From positions 8,115 to 72,114 of the forward strand of contig JBGAPT010000007.1 of the NCBI GenBank assembly GCA_044221135.1: a stretch of DNA of 64,000 nucleotides. Reading direction: 5' to 3'. The DNA is from UBA4722 sp044221135. Its GTDB lineage: Bacteria > Pseudomonadota > Gammaproteobacteria > DSM-16500. The position numbers were made by a program, and so were the translations under genes. This document shows positions 1 through 7,826 of the stretch, in pieces (within the stretch, counting starts at the first letter, position 1; every line of letters starts with the position of its first letter). The notes below the pieces were generated by a model. That model had not been told where the DNA came from. It made no database searches and was given only the letters and a program-made list of their open reading frames with translations.

Positions 1-1520
1 AGGAAATGATGACATTTATTGATGAGCAAATTGAGAAAAATTTCCAAAAATTTAACTTACGCGCGCGCTCATTAACCAGCCGTGAAAAACATATTTATAG
101 CATTTACAAAAAAATGCACGAAAAACATTTGTCTTTTTCAGAAGTGATGGATGTCTATGGATTCCGCGTTATTGTCGATAAAGTAGATACTTGTTATCGC
201 GTGCTTGGCATTTTACATAATCTTTATAAGCCACTCACTCAACGTTTTAAAGATTATATTGCAATCCCCAAAGCAAATAGTTACCAATCCTTGCATACCA
301 CTTTATTTGGTCCTTATGGCGTACCCATTGAGGTCCAGATTCGCACTGAAGAAATGCATAAAATGGCAGAATATGGCATTTCCGCTCATTGGCTTTATAA
401 AACAGAAAAATCTGTCTTGGGTGAGGCACAACAACGTGCACAAGAATGGTTGAAAAGCGTTTTGGAAATGCATAAAAGCTCAAAGAACTCTTTGGAATTC
501 ATTGAAAATGTAAAGACTGATTTATTTCCCGATGAAGTCTATGTATTTACCCCTAAAGGCAGTATTTTAGAATTACCTGCGGGATCAACCGCTGTTGATT
601 TTGCTTATGCCATTCACTCTGATGTGGGTAATACCTGCGTTGCTGCAAAATTAGATCGTCGTCTTGCACCTTTAAGCACACCCTTAATCAATGGCCAACA
701 AGTTGAAATTATCACTTCATCTGGCGCACGACCCAATCCGGCCTGGCTTAGTTTTATTGTGACAGGAAAAGCACGGAGCACCATCAAGCATTTTCTAAAA
801 AAACAACAACGTCATGAATCCATGGAGTTAGGCAAACGTCTGGTAGAAAAATCGTTACATACTTTTGGACTTTCACTTTTAAAAATTTTACCCGCGCACC
901 TGGAAACATTAGTGAAAACAGCAAAGCTAGATTCAATCAATCATTTTTATGAAGAAGTGGGTATTGGGAATCGCGCTGCACTGCTTGCCGCTAAACAATT
1001 AGCTAAACTCCACGACTTGAGCGATAAAACAGTCGCAATAGAGCCTGCCACCTCCGATACACTCGCCATTGCAGGTACAGAAGGAATCGTTGTTATTTTT
1101 GCAAAATGCTGCAGACCCATACCTGGCGATCCTATCGGCGGCTATATCAAACCAGGCCATGGACTCATGGTTCATGTTGAACATTGCCCAGCACTCATAG
1201 CCTATCAACAAGATCCTGACAAATATGTCTCTCTACACTGGGAAAAGAACGTGCAAGGTGATTTTCCTATTGATTTAATTGTCAGTATTTTAAATCAACG
1301 CGGCAGCTTGGCCAGCCTGGCTCTTACGATTTCTGAAGCTGAATCCAATATTTCAAATATTAATGTTGAAGAATTCGACGGACGCTATTTTTCAGTGAAT
1401 TTAACTATAACCGCACGCGATCGCATTCATCTTGCGCGGATTTTAAGGAAAATACGGAATAATAAAAATGTAGTGAGAGTGATGCGGCAGAAGCCGAGGA
1501 TTAAGAAAGAAAAAAGGTAG
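1..1520 (+). CDS. spoT: Bifunctional (p)ppGpp synthetase/hydrolase SpoT, 5' end cut by window
   Basis: Makes and breaks down the stringent-response alarmone (p)ppGpp. The reading frame is open to the left edge, so only the C-terminal 500 or so residues are present; the N-terminal HD hydrolase domain of this family (total about 700 aa) must lie upstream. Counting from the first visible Met (base 6): RelA/SpoT synthetase domain about 30-135 with the RFKD motif at 80-83 (the RxKD form of bifunctional enzymes, not the ExDD of RelA) and QIRTEE at 111; TGS domain about 174-237; a Cys-containing zinc-finger-like segment (AKCCRPIPGD) near 370; and a C-terminal ACT domain from about 425. The RxKD motif and the close match in layout to E. 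coli SpoT make SpoT rather than RelA the call. It ends in TAG at 1518-1520, a few bases before a repeat element. Confidence 0.96.
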   Translation, partial: EMMTFIDEQIEKNFQKFNLRARSLTSREKHIYSIYKKMHEKHLSFSEVMDVYGFRVIVDKVDTCYRVLGILHNLYKPLTQRFKDYIAIPKANSYQSLHTTLFGPYGVPIEVQIRTEEMHKMAEYGISAHWLYKTEKSVLGEAQQRAQEWLKSVLEMHKSSKNSLEFIENVKTDLFPDEVYVFTPKGSILELPAGSTAVDFAYAIHSDVGNTCVAAKLDRRLAPLSTPLINGQQVEIITSSGARPNPAWLSFIVTGKARSTIKHFLKKQQRHESMELGKRLVEKSLHTFGLSLLKILPAHLETLVKTAKLDSINHFYEEVGIGNRAALLAAKQLAKLHDLSDKTVAIEPATSDTLAIAGTEGIVVIFAKCCRPIPGDPIGGYIKPGHGLMVHVEHCPALIAYQQDPDKYVSLHWEKNVQGDFPIDLIVSILNQRGSLASLALTISEAESNISNINVEEFDGRYFSVNLTITARDRIHLARILRKIRNNKNVVRVMRQKPRIKKEKR

Positions 1521-1529
1521 TTGTTCAAC

Positions 1530-1626
1530 GGTAAGCGTTCACGCCCTAAGCAGCAAACCTCATTTTTGGCCAATCTCGAACGATTATTTTGAAATTCTAG
1601 AACCCCGTGAACAGTTACGTTCAACG
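1530..1626 (+). repeat. Dispersed repeat family A, copy 1 (downstream of spoT)
   Basis: Contains the core AGCGTTCACGCCCTAAGC followed by GGCAAA/AGCAAA and a CTCATTTTT run. The ends form an imperfect inverted repeat (GTAAGCGTTCAC at the left, GTGAACAGTTAC at the right). Related copies lie at 12150-12202, 31905-31972 and 59285-59340, always starting within about 4-30 bases after a stop codon and in the same orientation as that gene. Confidence 0.75.
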
Positions 1627-1688
1627 ATCGTGCCCGCGTGCGTCTTTTCTTGGCCGCTATTGCTATCAATGATGCACGCGGGCACGAT
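1627..1688. repeat. Palindromic repeat family B, copy 1 (MITE-like), touching the nagA stop codon
   Basis: Inverted repeat with arms ATCGTGCCCGCGTGC (1627 on) and its complement ending at 1688. The nagA stop codon TAA (1690-1688, minus strand) shares its last A with the first base of the repeat, so the element sits at a TA dinucleotide exactly at the stop codon. Full or partial relatives are at 18183, 40643-40791, 56688-56765 and 59483. Confidence 0.8.
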
Positions 1689-2863
1689 TATGTCTGCTGA
1701 CGATAGACAACCTTGCCCCTACACACCGTTAAAACCACCGCAAAATGCTCATCCAGCACTACTAAATCCGCTTCTTTCCCTACCGTTATACTGCCTTTCC
1801 TATCAAAAATCCCTAACACCTTCGCCGGATTTTCCGAAGCCATCTTGAATGCATCAAACAAACTACATTGCGTAAAACGCACTATATTTTGAATCGCCGC
1901 AGGCATTTTCAAAGTACTGCCTGCCAACGTGCCATCTGCTAATGTGGCCACACCCTCTTTAACAATAACATTTTGACCACCCAAATCATAAGTCCCATCA
2001 CCTAAACATTTAGCACGCATCGCATCCGTCACTAATAACATTTTTTCTTTACTTTTTAATTTCAAAATCAATTGCACAATAGCAGGGTGTATATGAATAC
2101 CATCTACAATTAATTCTGTCGCAACGTGTTCTGACAACAGTGCCGCTGTCACAGCACCAGGTTCGCGTTGATGAATACCACGCATCGCATTAAATAAATG
2201 CGTCACATAACTTAAACCCTCAGAAATCGCAGTCAACGTTTCAGCATACGTTGCATCTGTATGACCTAACGCTGCAATGATATTTTTCTGTTTCAAATAA
2301 CGAATAAATCCAACGCTGTTAGATAATTCAGGAGCCAATGTCACCACTTTAATCACACTTTCTGCTACTTTTTGCCAATGCTCAAGGATTAAAATATCCG
2401 GTGCAAGCGTTTGATCTATACGCTGCGCACCTACTTTTTTAGGTGAAATAAAAGGGCCTTCTAAATGCACCCCCAAAATAGCAGCTCCATTGACCTCTTG
2501 TTTTGCACTCATGAAATCACGCACAGTCACTAATGCTTTTTCAATTTCATCCACTTTCGCTGTCATAGTCGTGGCAAGAAATCCTGTGGTTCCTTCTGCT
2601 GCAAGCATTTTACTCATACTCTGTAACGCATGCGGCGTTGCATCCATCACATCACAACCACCCACACCATGCACATGCAAATCAATAAAGCCTGCTACAA
2701 GATGATAATTCGCTGGAAAAGATAATACTTCATCTGCAACTGTATTTTGCACTTGTGTTGCAAGAGCAATGGATTGAATCAATCCATCACCTATCACAAC
2801 CGCTACGTCTGACAAAATGCCTTGTTCCGCATACACTTGAAGACCCGTTAAAATAAGATTCAC
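1688..2863 (-). CDS. nagA: N-acetylglucosamine-6-phosphate deacetylase NagA
   Basis: Removes acetate from N-acetylglucosamine-6-phosphate to give glucosamine-6-phosphate in amino-sugar and peptidoglycan recycling in the cytoplasm. The 391-residue length is normal for the family. Amidohydrolase motifs are visible in order: HVHG at residues 63-66 (metal site), HLEGPF around 135, LGHTDA around 200, HLFNAMRG around 220, and VTDAM around 282 carrying the catalytic Asp. It overlaps the upstream kinase gene by 4 bases (ATGA type), so the two are almost certainly co-transcribed and translationally coupled. Its last codon borders repeat element B, which may have trimmed or replaced the original 3' end. 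Confidence 0.95.
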   Translation of the reverse strand: MNLILTGLQVYAEQGILSDVAVVIGDGLIQSIALATQVQNTVADEVLSFPANYHLVAGFIDLHVHGVGGCDVMDATPHALQSMSKMLAAEGTTGFLATTMTAKVDEIEKALVTVRDFMSAKQEVNGAAILGVHLEGPFISPKKVGAQRIDQTLAPDILILEHWQKVAESVIKVVTLAPELSNSVGFIRYLKQKNIIAALGHTDATYAETLTAISEGLSYVTHLFNAMRGIHQREPGAVTAALLSEHVATELIVDGIHIHPAIVQLILKLKSKEKMLLVTDAMRAKCLGDGTYDLGGQNVIVKEGVATLADGTLAGSTLKMPAAIQNIVRFTQCSLFDAFKMASENPAKVLGIFDRKGSITVGKEADLVVLDEHFAVVLTVCRGKVVYRQQT

Positions 2864-3759
2864 AACGTATCCTTAACTCGCTCACGAATCATTAAAATAG
2901 CACCTGCATTCGCATCACCTTCTCGCGTCACAAAAGTAGCACGTAACTCTGCACTGAGCCACGATTCAATAAAAGGTGCAATACCACCTAATAAGCAACA
3001 AGGTAATGCTTTTTTTTGTATACGCATTTTTGTTAACGCATGATCGACTTTATCAATTGCATGTGCTGCTTTTTTCATTAAACGTACTGCAGCCATTTCT
3101 TCCTGCTGACTATGATTAATCACGATGGGTGCCAATCGTGCAAATTCAGTAGAATTAGCGCGATTCGCCCATGTTACAAATTGTTCCATATCTTGATTGA
3201 AATAAGCAAAAATATCTTCTACTAAAGGAGATTTTTCTGCGCGCTGATCTAACCATTGACATGTTAAACGCGTTGCCTCTAATCCTAACCACGCCCCTCC
3301 ACCTTCATCATCATGCGGAAAACCCCAACCGCTGACGCGCATGCCTCGCCCCGCCTCCACTTGATAACCCACAACACCCGTACCCACAATAATAATCGCA
3401 CCCTCTGCACCCTTGTGCGCACCCAGACAGGCAATATGCGCATCTGTATTCAATTCAATGGTAGAAAAAGGATGCGGGAATTTTAAAAAGGCTTGCACAG
3501 CCTCCATCACTTCACAACCCGCTAAACCTAATCCAGCGTGAAAACGATAATTTTTATTCTCTAAAGAAATCCCTTGCGGTTGCAATACTTCTTCTAATAT
3601 AGAAAAAATAGAGTGCCATGCACCTTCTACCGATAAACGAATATTAGCAGGCCCGCCCACAGCCTGGCCTAATAAATTGCCGTCACAATCCTCGATGCGT
3701 ACCTTGGATTTAGAGCCGCCGCCGTCTATTCCTATAAAAATATCCTTTTTACTACTCAT
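2860..3759 (-). CDS. N-acetylglucosamine/glucosamine kinase, BadF/BadG ATPase family
   Basis: An ASKHA-fold sugar kinase expected to phosphorylate N-acetylglucosamine or glucosamine at C6, feeding NagA encoded immediately downstream. The phosphate-1 loop GIDGGGSKSK is at residues 10-19, a second glycine-rich phosphate segment (IIVGTGVVGY) lies near 123, and the segment WGFPHDDEGGGAWLGLEA is typical of GlcNAc kinases of the BcrA/BadF type. Length 299 residues is normal. The start overlaps bioC by 8 bases, so bioC, the kinase and nagA form one minus-strand run. Exact substrate preference cannot be told from sequence. Confidence 0.88.
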   Translation of the reverse strand: MSSKKDIFIGIDGGGSKSKVRIEDCDGNLLGQAVGGPANIRLSVEGAWHSIFSILEEVLQPQGISLENKNYRFHAGLGLAGCEVMEAVQAFLKFPHPFSTIELNTDAHIACLGAHKGAEGAIIIVGTGVVGYQVEAGRGMRVSGWGFPHDDEGGGAWLGLEATRLTCQWLDQRAEKSPLVEDIFAYFNQDMEQFVTWANRANSTEFARLAPIVINHSQQEEMAAVRLMKKAAHAIDKVDHALTKMRIQKKALPCCLLGGIAPFIESWLSAELRATFVTREGDANAGAILMIRERVKDTL

Positions 3760-4537
3760 CGCCTCTTCGCCCTCGCAAATGCGCTAAAGGAAATTTAACA
3801 ATACCCTCTTCTGCCAGCGCATGTTGACTGACCTCAGGCTTCCATGCATGTCCATACACGATTTCGTAAGTCAGAGAGATCACTCCCTCTCTATTTTTTT
3901 CGAGCGCCCCTACTACTTCCTCCCCGGAAATAAAATTCGTTAGTTGCAATTCATCTTGTAATCGTTGTTGTTCTCTATACGTCAATGTAAAATACTCTAC
4001 ATCGAGCACAGGGCCCGCAAAACCCGCAAGCACTAACAGATCACCCAGATCATGCATATCTGCAAAATGAGGCAATTGAATAGCTTGCCCTTGCAATTCA
4101 CGTAGCGTATCAGGGCCATAAGTGCTAAACATCAATAACCCTTCTGGTCGTAAAACACGTCGCCACTCTTGCACGACTTTTTTTAAATCTGTACACCATG
4201 GCAAAACTAGATTTCCTATCAGCAAATCGATACTCTGATCTTCCGCTGGCAATGTATTAAGCGACGCGTACTGCCACCTTATTTTCGATAAACTTAATTC
4301 CTGGGCATACGCTAACATCTGAGCTGAGTCATCAATACCCCATACCTCCGCTGTCGGATAACGTTTTTGTAACAACCGCGTGCAATACCCCGCTCCACAA
4401 CCCACATCCATCACACGTTTAGGTTTTAAAGCCACTAACTCTAAACGTTCTAATAGTTGATCTCCAACCTCACGAATTAACACAGCAGCTAAATCATAGT
4501 CTGATGGAGAAATATGCTCAAATCGACTTTTCAACAC
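3752..4537 (-). CDS. bioC: Malonyl-ACP O-methyltransferase BioC
   Basis: SAM-dependent methyltransferase that caps malonyl-ACP at the start of biotin precursor synthesis. Motif I (VMDVGCGAGYC) and the downstream acidic SAM-ribose residue (GIDDS) are present, followed by LPAEDQSIDLLIGNLVLPW and WRRVLRPEGLL, which match the BioC branch of class I methyltransferases. The open frame extends up to 4624, but I place the start at GTG 4537: it has AGGA five bases upstream, and homologues begin near this point. This start also avoids overlap with divergent comF, whose ATG is only 13 bases away. About 261 residues, normal for BioC. No other bio genes are in the window. Confidence 0.85.
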   Translation of the reverse strand: MLKSRFEHISPSDYDLAAVLIREVGDQLLERLELVALKPKRVMDVGCGAGYCTRLLQKRYPTAEVWGIDDSAQMLAYAQELSLSKIRWQYASLNTLPAEDQSIDLLIGNLVLPWCTDLKKVVQEWRRVLRPEGLLMFSTYGPDTLRELQGQAIQLPHFADMHDLGDLLVLAGFAGPVLDVEYFTLTYREQQRLQDELQLTNFISGEEVVGALEKNREGVISLTYEIVYGHAWKPEVSQHALAEEGIVKFPLAHLRGRRGDE

Positions 4538-4549
4538 AAGGATCCTGAA
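4538..4549. promoter_or_regulatory. Palindromic AGGATCCT serving as ribosome-binding site for both bioC and comF
   Basis: Between GTG 4537 (bioC, minus) and ATG 4550 (comF, plus) there are only 12 bases, containing AGGATCCT, an exact 8-base palindrome. Read on either strand it gives AGGA at 5-8 bases from a start codon. There is no room for promoters here, so each gene's promoter must lie inside the other's coding sequence or each is transcribed from elsewhere. Confidence 0.6.
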
Positions 4550-5419
4550 ATGCAAATAAAAAAACATTATCTCAAAAAAATGTGCACTTGGCTTCTGCCT
4601 TTTACCTGCATTCTCTGTCATCACCCATCACAACGTCATCAGGATCTTTGCGACCCTTGCCACTCCATGCTTCCTCTTCTGACACCCGGCTGCTTATACT
4701 GTGCGATCCCTTTACCTCAGACAGAATGGATGTGCGGCCAGCGGGAACCGCTGACCTTACGCGATGGGGTGTTCTCAGAGGGGAGAATCGCGATTCTTCC
4801 CTCTGAGTGCGAGCATAAGCTTTGCTTATGCGCAGCATATAAACAAGAAAGGAGTTCCCGCCCTTTTCAGCGGGAGCTCCTGGTGTGCGGTCAGTGTCTA
4901 CAAAAAACACCTCCTTTCGATGCCACTCATGCGCTCTATTCGTATCAACAACCCCTCATCAAACTTATTTTGGAACTTAAATTTAATCAGGCACTTGTCA
5001 ATGCCAGACTCCTAGGTGAGCAACTGGCAGCGGCAGTGCTGCAAGTATGGTATAAAACCAAACCCTTACCCAATCTCATCATTCCTATCCCCTTACATCC
5101 CACTCGCTTAAAAGAGCGCGGTTTCAACCAAGCCCTGGAAATAGCACGTCCTATTGCTAATATGCTCAAACTACCTATAGACACAACGCATTGCCATCGC
5201 AGCAAATCAACCGCTCCCCAGGCAACGCTCCTCGCCACTGAACGACGTAAAAATGTGAAAGGCGCTTTTAGTGTGACGGAAAATTTTACAGGACAGCATG
5301 TGGCAGTCATTGATGATGTCATCACGACAGGCAGTACTGTCACTGAATTTTGTAAAGTTCTCAAACAACACGGTGTACAGAAAATTGATGTCTGGTGCTG
5401 TGCCAGGAGTACCCGCTAG
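4550..5419 (+). CDS. comF: ComF family amidophosphoribosyltransferase-like protein with an in-frame palindromic insertion
   Basis: ComF family proteins carry an N-terminal zinc ribbon and a C-terminal phosphoribosyltransferase fold and are tied to DNA uptake. Visible are CILC (20-23), CDPC (34-37), CLYC (48-51) and, late in the protein, the PRPP loop VIDDVITTGST. ATG 4550 was chosen for its AAGGA at 4538-4542; an upstream ATG at 4514 lacks one. The 289 residues exceed the usual 230-240. The excess is residues about 62-112, encoded by a 153-base segment rich in hairpins, bounded by the direct repeat TGTGCGGYCAG (4731-4741 and 4884-4894), which duplicates the residues CGQ. Without it, the sequence reads as a normal ComF (PLPQTEWMCGQCLQKTPPFD). 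Whether the protein still works is unknown. Confidence 0.9.
   Translation: MQIKKHYLKKMCTWLLPFTCILCHHPSQRHQDLCDPCHSMLPLLTPGCLYCAIPLPQTEWMCGQREPLTLRDGVFSEGRIAILPSECEHKLCLCAAYKQERSSRPFQRELLVCGQCLQKTPPFDATHALYSYQQPLIKLILELKFNQALVNARLLGEQLAAAVLQVWYKTKPLPNLIIPIPLHPTRLKERGFNQALEIARPIANMLKLPIDTTHCHRSKSTAPQATLLATERRKNVKGAFSVTENFTGQHVAVIDDVITTGSTVTEFCKVLKQHGVQKIDVWCCARSTR
4742..4894. repeat. Palindromic element inserted in frame in comF, with flanking target-site-like duplication
   Basis: The 153 bases contain four hairpins in a row: CAGCGG/CCGCTG (4739-4753), an almost perfect 28-base palindrome AGAGGGGAGAATCG/CGATTCTTCCCTCT near 4778-4805, GCATAAGC/GCTTATGC near 4813-4831, and GGAGTTCCCGC/GCGGGAGCTCC (4851-4880). 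Parts recur in intergenic DNA of this window: 4851-4880 matches 18236-18265 at 27 of 30 bases, 4825-4841 matches 40816-40832 at 17 of 17, and 4739-4754 matches 55121-55136 at 15 of 16. The length is a multiple of three and has no stop in the comF frame. Confidence 0.85.
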
Positions 5420-5458
5420 TAAACAGGCTTTTTTCTGGTGATTCGCTAGACCCCTGTG

Positions 5459-5464
5459 TATAAT
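5459..5464 (+). promoter_or_regulatory. Candidate -10 box for the yibN-grxC-secB-gpsA run
   Basis: TATAAT lies 29 bases before the yibN start codon in the 73-base gap after comF. No good -35 box is seen at the expected distance, so this is a weak call. Confidence 0.35.
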
Positions 5465-5492
5465 CACAGGCTCTTTAATCTCAGGTGAAACA

Positions 5493-5915
5493 ATGCAAGA
5501 CATTTTATTATTCGCACAACATCATGCGTTGCTCAGTGCAGCATTGGTGATTGTATTAGTACTTTTAACCTTTCTTGAACTCATCAAATCAAAACAAGGT
5601 GCAGAACAGCTGAGCCCTGCCCTTGCTACACAAATGATTAATCGTCAAAATGCAATCGTGCTTGATATCCGAAACACAGATGCATTTTCAACCGGACATA
5701 TTGTCGATGCTGTTTCAATCCCACTCGCCGAATTGGAAAGCAAATACAGAAAACTCGACCAGTCAAAAGCACAGCCCATCATCATCGTGTGCGCTACCGG
5801 TCTTGAATCACCTCGTGCTGCAAGCTTATTAGCAAAATATGGATTCAATACACATATACTGGCCGGTGGGATACGTCGCTGGAAAGAAGCAGAGATGCCT
5901 TTAGTAAAAGGATAA
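5493..5915 (+). CDS. yibN: Membrane-anchored rhodanese-like protein YibN
   Basis: A 140-residue protein with one N-terminal membrane helix (about residues 14-31) and a cytoplasmic rhodanese domain (about 37-137). The putative active-site cysteine is Cys100 in VCATGLES, and the CDC25/rhodanese-type segment VLDIRNTDAFSTGHI is at 56-70. It probably handles sulfur transfer, though the natural substrate of YibN is not established. AGGTGA lies about five bases before ATG 5493. Its place ahead of grxC, secB and gpsA is the conserved gammaproteobacterial order. Confidence 0.9.
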   Translation: MQDILLFAQHHALLSAALVIVLVLLTFLELIKSKQGAEQLSPALATQMINRQNAIVLDIRNTDAFSTGHIVDAVSIPLAELESKYRKLDQSKAQPIIIVCATGLESPRAASLLAKYGFNTHILAGGIRRWKEAEMPLVKG

Positions 5916-5919
5916 TGCC

Positions 5920-6171
5920 ATGACAAAAATTATTATGTACACCAAAGAAAATTGCTCCTACTGTACACGTGCCAAACAATTATTGGCTTCAAAAAAATTA
6001 GATTACCAGGAAATTCGTATTGATTTGGATTCTACAAAACGCCAAGAAATGGAACGTTTAAGTGGACGCCGCACTGTGCCACAAATTTTTATTAATGACC
6101 AAGCCATTGGTGGTTACGACGATCTGTTTGCTTTAGCGCAATCAGGTAAATTAACAACTCTATTAAATTAA
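5920..6171 (+). CDS. grxC: Glutaredoxin 3
   Basis: An 83-residue dithiol glutaredoxin that reduces disulfides and glutathionylated proteins in the cytoplasm using glutathione. The redox pair is Cys12 and Cys15 in CSYC, the cis-proline is in TVPQIF near 53, and the glutathione-binding GGYDD follows at about 64. Length and motifs are those of GrxC. It starts four bases after yibN, with AGG upstream of ATG 5920, so it belongs to the same operon. Confidence 0.95.
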   Translation: MTKIIMYTKENCSYCTRAKQLLASKKLDYQEIRIDLDSTKRQEMERLSGRRTVPQIFINDQAIGGYDDLFALAQSGKLTTLLN

Positions 6172-6191
6172 CTTTTCAAGGGAATTGTTTT

Positions 6192-6686
6192 ATGACAGCC
6201 AACACACAAACTACAAACACAGCACCGCAATTTGAAATTCAACGTATTTTTGTTAAAGATATCTCTTATGAAGCACCTAACACACCTCATACTTTTACAG
6301 AAGAATGGAAACCGGAAGTTCAATTAAATTTAGAAACCAAGAGCAACCGCATTCAAGATAATGTACATGAAGTCGTCTTGTCCGTTACGGCAACAGTCAC
6401 CAGCAATAAAAAATCCGCTTTCTTAATTGAAGTACATCAAGCCGGTATTTTTCTTATTTCCAATTTGCCGAATGAACAATTACATCAAATGCTGGGTAGC
6501 TTTTGCCCCAACATTTTATTTCCTTATGTACGCGAAGTCATTTCAGACATTATCGTACGCGGCGGGTTCCCACAACTCTTGTTAGCACCTGTTAATTTTG
6601 ATGCTCTGTATGCCCAGCATTTACAAGATCAGAAAAAAACAGAGGATGCGAAAACAACTACAACAGGCGATGGACAGATTCATTAA
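6192..6686 (+). CDS. secB: Protein-export chaperone SecB
   Basis: Tetrameric cytoplasmic chaperone that keeps precursor proteins unfolded and hands them to SecA. Family features are the N-terminal FEIQRIFVKDISYEAPN segment, LNLETKSNRI, and the FPYVREVISDIIVRGGFPQL stretch near the C-terminal third. Length 164 residues is usual. The C-terminal tail is charged and short. Its TAA is followed directly by the ATG of gpsA with no gap, indicating translational coupling. AAGGGA precedes the start. Confidence 0.97.
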   Translation: MTANTQTTNTAPQFEIQRIFVKDISYEAPNTPHTFTEEWKPEVQLNLETKSNRIQDNVHEVVLSVTATVTSNKKSAFLIEVHQAGIFLISNLPNEQLHQMLGSFCPNILFPYVREVISDIIVRGGFPQLLLAPVNFDALYAQHLQDQKKTEDAKTTTTGDGQIH

Positions 6687-7697
6687 ATGACAACGACTCA
6701 GCAACCTATTGCAATCCTTGGCGCCGGCTCTTGGGGCACGGCCCTTGCTTTGCATTTATCCCGCGCGGGCCAAACAGTCCATTTATGGACTTTTGATGAA
6801 AAACAGGGTGCTGATTTACAAGCGGAACGTGTGAACAAGCGTTATTTACCAGATTATCCTTTTCCAGAAACATTGCTCACCACTACACAACTGGCTACAG
6901 CGCTGCTCGATGTAAAAGATATTTTGATTGCTGTCCCTTCTATGGGTTTTCGCAATACGCTCATGCAACTTAAGCCCTTGCTAAAACCTGGCATGCGCAT
7001 TGTCTGGGCCACTAAAGGCTTAGATGAAAGCACCGGACAATTATTACATGAAGTCGTTGCAGAACTCCTTGGCAACCACTATCCATCCGCTGTACTGGCA
7101 GGCCCTTCTTTTGCCGGCGAAGTGGCACTCCAGCAACCCACTGCTGTAGTCATTGCCAGTCAAGATTCCTTATTCGCTCAGGATTTGCTAACTCGCTTCA
7201 ATACACCTTTCTTTCGCATTTACTCAAGCAGCGATATTCCCGGTGTAGAGATCGGCGGCGTCGTAAAAAATGTACTTGCCATCGCAACAGGCATTTCAGA
7301 TGGCATGGGATTTGGTTCCAATGCACGCTGCGCACTGATCACACGCGGTCTCGCAGAAATGATGCGTTTAGGCAGCGCATTAGGTGGCCATTTCGAAACC
7401 TTCACCGGTCTTGCCGGATTAGGCGATCTCGTCCTCACTTGCACTGATGATCAATCCCGCAACCGCCGTTTTGGATTCGCACTCGGTCAAGGTAAAGAGG
7501 CTACGCTTGCTGAAAAAGAAATTGGACAAGTGGTAGAAGGAAAACGTAATGCAGAATTAGTCGTGCAGCTTGCACACAAAAACAAGGTAGAAATGCCTAT
7601 TGCAGAAGCTGTCTGGGAAATTTTACAAAAAAAATGGACACCTAAACAAGCCATACAACATCTGCTAACACGGACAACCAAATCTGAAAAAATCTGA
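6687..7697 (+). CDS. gpsA: NAD(P)+-dependent glycerol-3-phosphate dehydrogenase GpsA
   Basis: Converts dihydroxyacetone phosphate to sn-glycerol-3-phosphate for phospholipid synthesis. The dinucleotide-binding loop ILGAGSWGTALA is at residues 9-20; LAGPSFAGEVA near 137 and the catalytic-lysine region GGVVKNVLAIATGISDGMG near 190 are characteristic. The 336-residue length is normal. It begins immediately after the secB stop. After the stop there is an AT-rich 129-base gap with a short self-complementary TTTTCA/TGAAAA that could be a weak terminator. Confidence 0.97.
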   Translation: MTTTQQPIAILGAGSWGTALALHLSRAGQTVHLWTFDEKQGADLQAERVNKRYLPDYPFPETLLTTTQLATALLDVKDILIAVPSMGFRNTLMQLKPLLKPGMRIVWATKGLDESTGQLLHEVVAELLGNHYPSAVLAGPSFAGEVALQQPTAVVIASQDSLFAQDLLTRFNTPFFRIYSSSDIPGVEIGGVVKNVLAIATGISDGMGFGSNARCALITRGLAEMMRLGSALGGHFETFTGLAGLGDLVLTCTDDQSRNRRFGFALGQGKEATLAEKEIGQVVEGKRNAELVVQLAHKNKVEMPIAEAVWEILQKKWTPKQAIQHLLTRTTKSEKI

Positions 7698-7826
7698 TTT
7701 TCAAAGTTTGAAAAAACAAATCCCAAGATAATCATTAGATGAGATGCTATAATCCAAAATAGAGCAAGGAAAGCCCGTGATGGAGTGTTTATTAACAGGA
7801 TATGTTAATTAAAGGGAGATGTACAA

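Noticed and set aside
4514..4549. Earlier comF start at ATG 4514
   Set aside because: No ribosome-binding site, overlaps bioC, whereas ATG 4550 has AAGGA.
4602..5364. Minus-strand open frames of 102 and 125 codons opposite comF
   Set aside because: They lie opposite a well-supported gene and show no family likeness or start site.
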